Part shown: positions 10,231 to 16,961 of the stretch, piece by piece
Layout of the letters: each line of letters begins with the position of its first letter
How positions within the stretch are numbered: position 1 is the first letter of the stretch
Source of the DNA: Alphaproteobacteria bacterium
Lineage (GTDB): Bacteria; Pseudomonadota; Alphaproteobacteria; Sphingomonadales; Sphingomonadaceae
Direction: 5' to 3'
DNA length: 64,000 nucleotides
Assembly (NCBI GenBank): GCA_018823905.1
Contig: JAHJHL010000128.1
Span: forward strand, 45,627 to 109,626
Position numbers and translations under genes: made by a program
The notes under the pieces: model-generated
What the model was told of the DNA's origin: nothing
Database searches by the model: none
The model's input: only the letters and a program-made list of their open reading frames with translations

Positions 10231-12468
10231 TTGGCGGGATACGGAATATTGTTCCGGGGCGTTCACCAGGCAGTGCAAGGCACTGCGCTGGGCGTCGCGG
10301 TCATATTCTGTGTCGGCGAAACCTCGCCGCTCTACGCGCGCGAGCACGAGATCGTCCAGACAGCGCCCTATGCCACGCTTCGCGAATCGACGGCGATGGC
10401 CCGTGTGCTGTCGCTTCAGGAAGGGCGGCCACTCGAACAGGCGCGAGCTGGGTTTGCGATCACGGCCGGTGCGGACTGCTCGGACATCCTTATTCTGACC
10501 GCATCAATCGCGCCGGATCTGGCCGAAGTAAAAGCGCCGAAACGCCTGGCCGATCCTGACACGGGTACGCGCCCCCCGCCGCCGATCATAGATTGGGAAG
10601 CGCCGATCTCGGTGGCGGTTGCTGGGGCGACCCCTTCGGTCAGCGATGGGCCGAGCTTTGGTGGCAAAAGTTCCCGAACCGTTCCCGCGGCGGTGATCGA
10701 CGAAGAGCTCGCTGGCTTGGCTGTCGAAGTCGACAGGGCGCTTTGGCTGGGCGATGGCGGGGCGCGGCGCAACGCGCTGATGGCTGACACCGCGGCGACG
10801 CTGGCACAGGGGCAAGCCACATGCGCCAGCTGCGTTGCCTCCAAGCGCGGCAAGATTGCGGGCAAACGTGCGGCGGCAGTTTCGCAATCGAACGGCGTCG
10901 CGCGCGGCGCGAAAGCCGCAACGCGCAGTCGTCCAGCGCGCGTCGCGGCAAAGGCAATTCCGACGACGTTGAAGCCGAGCATTGCCGTGCGGTTCGGGCC
11001 TTCCGCGCCGATCGCCGCGTTTGATTTACCGGCGCTGCCCGCCGACATGGTCAATCTGGCGTGCGTCGTGGCCGCGCAAAACCGGATGGGGCCGCCGTGC
11101 TTCGCGATAGGAGGCGCGACCCGAACCGGCCGCAAGGCCGCAGCGACGATGCGCAAATTTCCGGCGTTCGATGCTGATGTCTCGACCGCGCCGTGGCTCG
11201 GCGATGCCGGTTCGCGCCGCGCCGCGCAGGGCGGACGGCCAGACGCGTCGCAGCTCGGCATGGCGTCTGCCGAGGCTGACGGTCAGGACGACGGCATCGT
11301 CGATGGGGGATCTGACGTGACAATCGGCATTGATGGCGCCGACGGTCAGGCCAGCGAAACCGACCCGTTGTCGATCGAGACGCTGCCGCGCGGCGGCCTA
11401 GCCTTTTCGGGCGGCTATTCGTCGCTAGAAGGCCCAGTCGGAACGGTCAAGATTGCGCGGACCAATATCGGTGCGCCCGGCAGAGATATCACGGCTTCAG
11501 TGCGCTATTCCAAGATACAGCGACTGGCTGAATTGGGCGTCGCGGACGCCAATTTCATGGGCAGCAAGCTGTCGGTGGCGCCGACCTTTTTCTACTCGCG
11601 ATCCACCGCGGTGGGGTTCGATGCCCAAAGCAAATCGTCGGTGTTTCGGCAAACCGCGCGCGGTATCAATTTCTACGTCGGTAAACCGCTCGGGCGCGGC
11701 CTGCGGGTCGCCGCAAATTACCGATATTCGGACGAGGATTTCCTGATCCGCCAAAAGAATGCGCAATGCGACGTCGGACTTCACGGGAGCCCTTTTTGCA
11801 ACGCGCTTGGCCGATCGACCAGTTCGGTCCTGAGCGTCGGGCTCACCCTTGATCGCCGCGACCGGGCGGTCGATCCGTCGCGCGGATTTCAGCTGCGGCT
11901 GACCCCGGAGATTGCTGGTCCCGGCGGAACGTCGCGCTATGCGCGGATACGGGTCAGCGGCAATTTCCATCACCGCATCGGCGATATGCTCGATGTCTCG
12001 CTGGGCCTCGAAGGCGGTCTGATGGAACCGATCGGCGGGCGGACAATCCCGTTGTTCGATCGGTTCTACATCGGCGGCAACACGATGCGTGGTTTCGACC
12101 TGCGGGGGATCGGACCAAAGGTGGTTCCCCTGAAGGCACCGGTTGCGCCTCCGACAGCAATCGGTGGCCGGGCCTATTATGTCGGCCGGTTGGAGGTGGC
12201 GTTTCGGCTGGACGGCGCGATGGAAAGATTTGGCGTTTCGCCGAGCGTCTTTGTCGATGCCGGATCGGTCTTTGGCGCGTCGAAGGGCGAACTGATCGCA
12301 GGCGAGCGATTGATTGGCAACTCCACCAAGCCGCGCGTGGCCGTCGGCGTTGCGCTGGCATTCAATGCCGGGCCGGGCAAACTGCGGTTCAACATCGCGC
12401 AGCCGGTTGTGCGGCAGGAAGGCGATCGCTCGAAGAAATTCTCAATCTCGTTGGGAACTGCGTTCTAG
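10231..12468 (+). CDS. POTRA-less Omp85/BamA(D15)-like outer membrane barrel protein with a long Ala-rich N-terminal region
   Basis: C-terminal half resembles the BamA barrel: GGLAFSGGYSSLEGPVGTVKIARTNIGAPGRDITASVRYS..., LTLDRRDRAVDPSRGFQLRLTPEIAGPGG..., FYIGGNTMRGFDLRGIGP (Omp85 RGF motif), GVSPSVFVDAGSVFG, ends in an aromatic residue. N-terminal ~380 aa has no recognisable POTRA pattern. TTG start is uncertain. Confidence 0.75.
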   Translation: MAGYGILFRGVHQAVQGTALGVAVIFCVGETSPLYAREHEIVQTAPYATLRESTAMARVLSLQEGRPLEQARAGFAITAGADCSDILILTASIAPDLAEVKAPKRLADPDTGTRPPPPIIDWEAPISVAVAGATPSVSDGPSFGGKSSRTVPAAVIDEELAGLAVEVDRALWLGDGGARRNALMADTAATLAQGQATCASCVASKRGKIAGKRAAAVSQSNGVARGAKAATRSRPARVAAKAIPTTLKPSIAVRFGPSAPIAAFDLPALPADMVNLACVVAAQNRMGPPCFAIGGATRTGRKAAATMRKFPAFDADVSTAPWLGDAGSRRAAQGGRPDASQLGMASAEADGQDDGIVDGGSDVTIGIDGADGQASETDPLSIETLPRGGLAFSGGYSSLEGPVGTVKIARTNIGAPGRDITASVRYSKIQRLAELGVADANFMGSKLSVAPTFFYSRSTAVGFDAQSKSSVFRQTARGINFYVGKPLGRGLRVAANYRYSDEDFLIRQKNAQCDVGLHGSPFCNALGRSTSSVLSVGLTLDRRDRAVDPSRGFQLRLTPEIAGPGGTSRYARIRVSGNFHHRIGDMLDVSLGLEGGLMEPIGGRTIPLFDRFYIGGNTMRGFDLRGIGPKVVPLKAPVAPPTAIGGRAYYVGRLEVAFRLDGAMERFGVSPSVFVDAGSVFGASKGELIAGERLIGNSTKPRVAVGVALAFNAGPGKLRFNIAQPVVRQEGDRSKKFSISLGTAF

Positions 12469-12532
12469 CACGCGATTCACGGGCGACGACGGCGTCGGTA
12501 TCTGTGCAATCGCGGGACAGGCGGATTTTCAG

Positions 12533-12551
12533 ATGTCCCCATCGGGGAATG
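12533..12551 (+). promoter_or_regulatory. Copy C of the 19-nt intergenic motif, upstream of the XRE regulator gene
   Basis: ATGTCCCCATCGGGGAATG; contains the perfect inverted repeat TCCCC-ATC-GGGGA. Confidence 0.55.
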
Positions 12552-12730
12552 ACGCAAAACTGCGATTTCTGGCTTATCGACTTTGATCGTGGCGCGGAAG
12601 TTGAGGGGGCGTCAATGGATAGGAACGTCATCGCCGAGAACGATATTTTGTTGAACCGCACCGAACCCCGGTTGGACCGATGTTTGCTGCCTTGTCGCGG
12701 GCGCCGCATTGCGCGGGAACGGCATCGTTC

Positions 12731-13147
12731 ATGAGCGCCTCGGCCCACCCCATCGAGTATGAAATGGTCGAACCCTTGCCGACCCGGCTGCGCCGTTTTC
12801 GCGAGCAATGCGGGATCAGCCGGTCCGAACTTGCGGTGCGGACGGGGCTGAGCCGACCGACGATCTGGGCGTGGGAATCGGGCAAGACGCAGCCGCGGCT
12901 GAGCAACCTGCGGGTGCTGGCGAGTGTACTCGGCATCTCGCAGCTTGAACTGGTGGGCGGCCTTGAGGCGGCCGTCCCCGACGACGAGGTCGATATGATG
13001 CTTGCGACCGGCTGGGAACATGGCGAGATCCCGGCGGGCCTCGCCAATCCGCAGCGGCTCAGCATCATGATCTACGCCGCGAAGCTCAGCATCGCGGCGC
13101 TGGCCGGAATCAAGGCGCAGAATGTAAAGATCTCGATCGAGCTTTGA
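12731..13147 (+). CDS. XRE-family HTH transcriptional regulator
   Basis: LPTRLRRFREQCGISRSELAVRTGLSRPTIWAWESGKTQPRLSNLRVLASVLGISQLEL = HTH_3. Confidence 0.88.
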   Translation: MSASAHPIEYEMVEPLPTRLRRFREQCGISRSELAVRTGLSRPTIWAWESGKTQPRLSNLRVLASVLGISQLELVGGLEAAVPDDEVDMMLATGWEHGEIPAGLANPQRLSIMIYAAKLSIAALAGIKAQNVKISIEL

Positions 13148-13162
13148 GCTGATACACCGCGG

Positions 13163-14269
13163 CTATTGCCGGTAGGCGCCAACCCCTTCGCCCAGATATT
13201 GATTGTTCGCCTCGCGCTGCGCCGCCGCGGCATCGTCATACAGAAAGGGCAGAAACGCATAGCGCCGCCCGCGGGTCACCGGTGTTGCTTCGTGGAGCAG
13301 GCCGCAGCCAAACACGATCGCGCCGCCGGGCGGGGGGCGATACGTCCGCGTACCGAATTCAGGGAAACGCAATTCGCCGCCGTCGAAATCATCGTTGAGG
13401 TTGATCGTCACCGCAAAGCGACGGTGCGCGGTACCCATCGTCGTATTATCGCGATGCGCGCGAAAATGGCCGCCGACCGATGCTTCGTAACAGGCGACAA
13501 TGTAGCGCTCCATCCGGGTTGCGTCGAAGTTGAAGGCGCGGTGGATAACGGGACGCACGCAATGATTTATCCGCGCGCCAAGCATCTTGCAAAGTTTCTG
13601 GTCCTTGATGCCGACGTCAGATCGCCGCTTATGGCCGTGGTCGATTACCGACACAGTCTTGCCGCCGACTTCGCGCATGAAGCCGGAATCTTCGCCGCCA
13701 TCAGCATCATAGATATTGATGAGCCTATTGCAGGTGGTCCCATCGAAAACGCGCGGGATCAGCAGTACCGGCGCCCAGTCTTCGGGCGCCCCTTCGCCAA
13801 TCAGCGTATCGGCAAGGACCAATGCAGCTTGCGAATCGCGAATGAGGAATCGCCCGGCGACACGCAACTGGCGATCGAGGACCATCACATAAGGTTCGTA
13901 GAGCTCCGATCCCTCCTGACAGGCGCCATAGTGTGCGCTAACAGCACGATCCTCGTCGAGAAAATAGCGGATGCCTGGAAGTCGCGTCTTGATCCTGCCA
14001 GCAGGTTCGGCATCCGGATCGGTTATAATACCGAAAAAACAGCACTGCCGATCATCGAAGCGATCGGCATCACGAATAAGCATGTCGTGCGCCGACTTTA
14101 CCTCTGACGCTATCCCCGATCCCATGAAGAATAGGACAACAACGCGGCCCGCAACAGTATGAAAACTATATTGTGGGTTCACGTCCAGTACATGGGCTTT
14201 GAACCAGGGCGCTGGTGAGCCAACTACAGGTTTCGCAATCGAATTGGCGCTTGCGAGTAATCGTTCCAT
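13163..14269 (-). CDS. Thioredoxin-fold (peroxiredoxin-like) domain fused to a prolyl-hydroxylase-type 2OG-Fe(II) oxygenase
   Basis: N-term VGSPAPWFKAHVLDVNPQYSFHTVAGRVVVLFFMGSGIASEVKSAHDML resembles AhpC/TSA; C-term has HRDNTT (HxD), GGELRFPEFGTRTYRPPPGGAIVFGCGLLHEATPVTRGRRYAF (distal His plus Arg). Confidence 0.85.
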   Translation of the reverse strand: MERLLASANSIAKPVVGSPAPWFKAHVLDVNPQYSFHTVAGRVVVLFFMGSGIASEVKSAHDMLIRDADRFDDRQCCFFGIITDPDAEPAGRIKTRLPGIRYFLDEDRAVSAHYGACQEGSELYEPYVMVLDRQLRVAGRFLIRDSQAALVLADTLIGEGAPEDWAPVLLIPRVFDGTTCNRLINIYDADGGEDSGFMREVGGKTVSVIDHGHKRRSDVGIKDQKLCKMLGARINHCVRPVIHRAFNFDATRMERYIVACYEASVGGHFRAHRDNTTMGTAHRRFAVTINLNDDFDGGELRFPEFGTRTYRPPPGGAIVFGCGLLHEATPVTRGRRYAFLPFLYDDAAAAQREANNQYLGEGVGAYRQ

Positions 14270-14539
14270 AGACTTGCCCCCGCCCCCGCGTGATGCGCCC
14301 ATTTTTTAGCATCATGCGCGAAAACCTACAAGCGGCCTTGCGCAGCGGCGTGAACTCGCCCTTATGGTGACCATCAGGCTGACGGTCCGCTCGCGTGACG
14401 AGTTTCGGACCACGATCGACGCGAATAATCGGTGGTGCCGAGCGGTGGGCTGTATGGACTGAGCGACGGAGGAGGCGATTGGCAGGCCATGGAACAGGCG
14501 GCTGTGGCCTCCTACCGCACCAAGGTTAGTAGTCATTGA

Positions 14540-15300
14540 TCCGAGCCAGAAGATGATAGTGACAGCGAGGGTGACGGCGGAGAAGGAGGTCTTCGGGCGC
14601 CGATCGTAGCGGGTAGCGACGCGCCGCCAGTCCGTCACGCGACCGAACATAATCTCGATACGGTTGCGGTGTTTGTAACGGCGCTTGTCGTATTTGACGG
14701 CCTTTTTCCGCATTTTCCGGCCCGGGATGCAAGGCGTCGCGGAACCCGTCAGCGTCATAGCCCCGGTCGGCGAGCATCCATTGCGCGTTGGGCAAACTGT
14801 CGAGCAAAGCGGTCGCGCCCGTGTAATCGCAGACCTGCCCGGCGGTCATGAAGAAGCTGATCGGGCGGCCATTTGCATCGGTTGCGGCATGAAGCTTGGT
14901 GTTTATACCGCCCGTCGTGCGGCCGGCCCGGCGTCCCGGACCCCCTTTTTTACCCCAAGGCTCGACGCCGTGCGGTGGGCCTTCAAATAGGTCGCGTCGA
15001 TCATGATCGTCTTGCGCTCTGGCGCCTGAGGTGTCGCCAGGCCTTCCATCATGCGGATGAAGATGCCTTTGTCGCTCCACCGCTTCCAGCGATTGTAGAG
15101 CGTCCCTTCGACAAGCTCAGGACAGGCTTCGCCGGGCCATATTCCCTCGGCGCATCTCGCCACCTCAGCCCATTGCGGTTGACGAAGATAATGCCGCTCA
15201 AAACCCCTCGGTCATCGACCCCCTCACGGCCTTGGATCTTCAGAAAACAGGGCTGAAGACGCGCCACCTGCTCGTCCGTCAGCCAGAATAAATCGCTCAA
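14540..15300 (-). pseudogene. IS5-family transposase, disrupted by at least three frame changes and a small internal deletion
   Basis: Conserved transposase segments are spread over ORFs 15049-15300, 14903-15163, 14526-15080 and 14312-14758; FRDAL is joined almost directly to CIPGRK. Confidence 0.85.
15104..15126 (-). repeat. 23-nt short palindromic repeat insertion (cctgtcctgagcttgtcgaaggg type)
   Basis: Plus strand gagcgt|cccttcgacaagctcaggacagg|cttcgccgggcc; removing the 23 nt restores GPAK-TLYNRWKRW. Gives the telltale PVLSLSKG / ACPELVEG / PFDKLRTG peptides in the ORF track. Confidence 0.8.
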
Positions 15301-15362
15301 ATTCAGGCTCCTTCGTGGTCGCCTGAATCACAGCCGTCACCGCAAATCAATGGGGCCTGACC

Positions 15363-16952
15363 CTAGCTCACCGGTGCATCGACGCCAGGTCCGTCGCTAT
15401 CGCCATATTGTCGACGGAGTTCGACCAGCCGCTGTTTCATGACGGCAACCTGCCGCTGCAACTGGGAATCATCGATGCGATTTTGCATTTCGCCGGGGTC
15501 GGTCTTGAGGTCGTAAAATTCCCAGGAGTCGATGTCGGCACCATAAAAGCGCACAAGTTTATAGCGCTCGCCGCGCACTCCATAATGCGCCCGCACCGCA
15601 TGGAATCCCGGATATTCGTAATAATGATAATAGACATGCTTGCGCCAGTCGGCAGGCGGACGGCCTGAGAATAGCGCGCGCATCGACCGGCCCTGGATCG
15701 TGTCCGCGCCCGGCACCCCGGCGAAGTCGAGGAAGGTCGGGGCATAGTCGATGTTCTGGATCGGCGCGGTGATGCGGCTGCCGGGGCGGATATGTCCGGG
15801 GTACTGGATCAAAAAGGGTGTCCGCATCGATTCTTCATAGATGAATCGCTTGTCGAACCAGCCATGTTCGCCGAGGTAAAAGCCCTGGTCCGACGTATAA
15901 ACGACGATCGTGTTGCGCTCGAGGCCGCTGTCCCGCAGATAATCGAGCACCGCGCCGACCCCTTCATCGACCGATGCGATCGTGCCGAGATATTGCTGCA
16001 TGTAGCGCTGATATTTCCAGCGCGCCATCGCCTGCCCGGTCAGGCCTGCAGCGTTCATCGCGTCATTGTCGGCCTGCATCAGCGCGTCCCATGTCGCCTG
16101 CTGCTGATGCGTCATGCGATCGAAGGCGCCGGGCCAGCGGTTATACCGTAACTCGGCTGATCCCGCGGCGACCGTCATTTTGAGGTCGTGGCCCTCGTAC
16201 ATGTCGCGGTAAATGTTCATTTCCTGCGCGGCCGCCGCTTTGCGACCGCGATAGTCGTCGAAATAATTGGTTGGCAGCGGGAAGTTGACCCCCTGATATT
16301 TCTGCACATGGCGCAGCGCGGGCATGAAATTGCGGTGCGGCGCCTTGTGGTGGATCAGGATCGCGAAGGGCTTTGCCTTGTCGCGACCGTTCTTCAGCCA
16401 GTCGAGGCTGTATTGGGTGATCAGATCGGTCGCATAGCCCTGTACGACGCTGCGACCTTGGGGCGTGATGATGTCGGGGTTATAATATTCACCCTGGTCG
16501 TCGAGCACCTTCCAGTCGTCGAAACCGATGCCTTCGGGCGAATAGTTGATGTGCCATTTGCCGAACATCGCGGTCGCATAGCCCGCCTGGCTGAGTGCGC
16601 GCGGCCACACCCACACGCTGTTGTCGAATTTGCTGCCATTCTGCTTGAAGCCATGGGCATTGCTCTGGCGCCCGGTAAGCAGCGTTGCGCGGCTGGGGCC
16701 GCACAGCGAATTGCCGACGAAGCTGTTGGTGAAGATCGCGCCATTTTTGGCGATGCGGTCGATATTGGGCGTCGGCGCGAGCCTCGACACCGCCGACCCA
16801 TAGGCCGAGATCGCCTGATAAGCGTGGTCGTCCGACATGATATAAACGATGTTGGGTCGCGCGCTTGGCTGGCCCTGGGCGCCGACGGCGCTAGCGAACA
16901 TCAAAGTCGCGGCGAGCATAGCGACCGCAAGATGGCAAGGTTGATGGCGCAT
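15363..16952 (-). CDS. Secreted Cys-type sulfatase (arylsulfatase family)
   Basis: Signal peptide; PNIVYIMSDDHA, formylglycine motif CGPSRATLLTGR, DQGFYLGEHGWFDKRFIYEES. Confidence 0.92.
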   Translation of the reverse strand: MRHQPCHLAVAMLAATLMFASAVGAQGQPSARPNIVYIMSDDHAYQAISAYGSAVSRLAPTPNIDRIAKNGAIFTNSFVGNSLCGPSRATLLTGRQSNAHGFKQNGSKFDNSVWVWPRALSQAGYATAMFGKWHINYSPEGIGFDDWKVLDDQGEYYNPDIITPQGRSVVQGYATDLITQYSLDWLKNGRDKAKPFAILIHHKAPHRNFMPALRHVQKYQGVNFPLPTNYFDDYRGRKAAAAQEMNIYRDMYEGHDLKMTVAAGSAELRYNRWPGAFDRMTHQQQATWDALMQADNDAMNAAGLTGQAMARWKYQRYMQQYLGTIASVDEGVGAVLDYLRDSGLERNTIVVYTSDQGFYLGEHGWFDKRFIYEESMRTPFLIQYPGHIRPGSRITAPIQNIDYAPTFLDFAGVPGADTIQGRSMRALFSGRPPADWRKHVYYHYYEYPGFHAVRAHYGVRGERYKLVRFYGADIDSWEFYDLKTDPGEMQNRIDDSQLQRQVAVMKQRLVELRRQYGDSDGPGVDAPVS

Positions 16953-16961
16953 CGTCGCCTC

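Larger units (their letters stand above)
14524..15363 (-). mobile_element. Degenerate IS5-family (IS427-like) insertion sequence
   Basis: Transposase fragments MSDLFWLTDEQVARLQPCF..VDDRGVLSGIIFVNRNGLRWRDAPREYGPAK, TLYNRWKRWSDKGIFIRMMEGLA, IMIDATYLKAHRTASSLGVKKG, GGINTKLHAATDANGRPI, YDKRRYKHRNRIEIMFGR in three frames; right end tcaatggggcctgaccc next to CTAG; left end ggttagtagtcattga is a weakly matching inverted repeat, so boundaries are approximate. Confidence 0.75.

Noticed and set aside
14312-14523. Extension of the IS element to include the sequence left of 14524
   Set aside because: No recognisable inverted repeat or CTAG duplication further left; the ORF there is only a read-through tail of the broken transposase.
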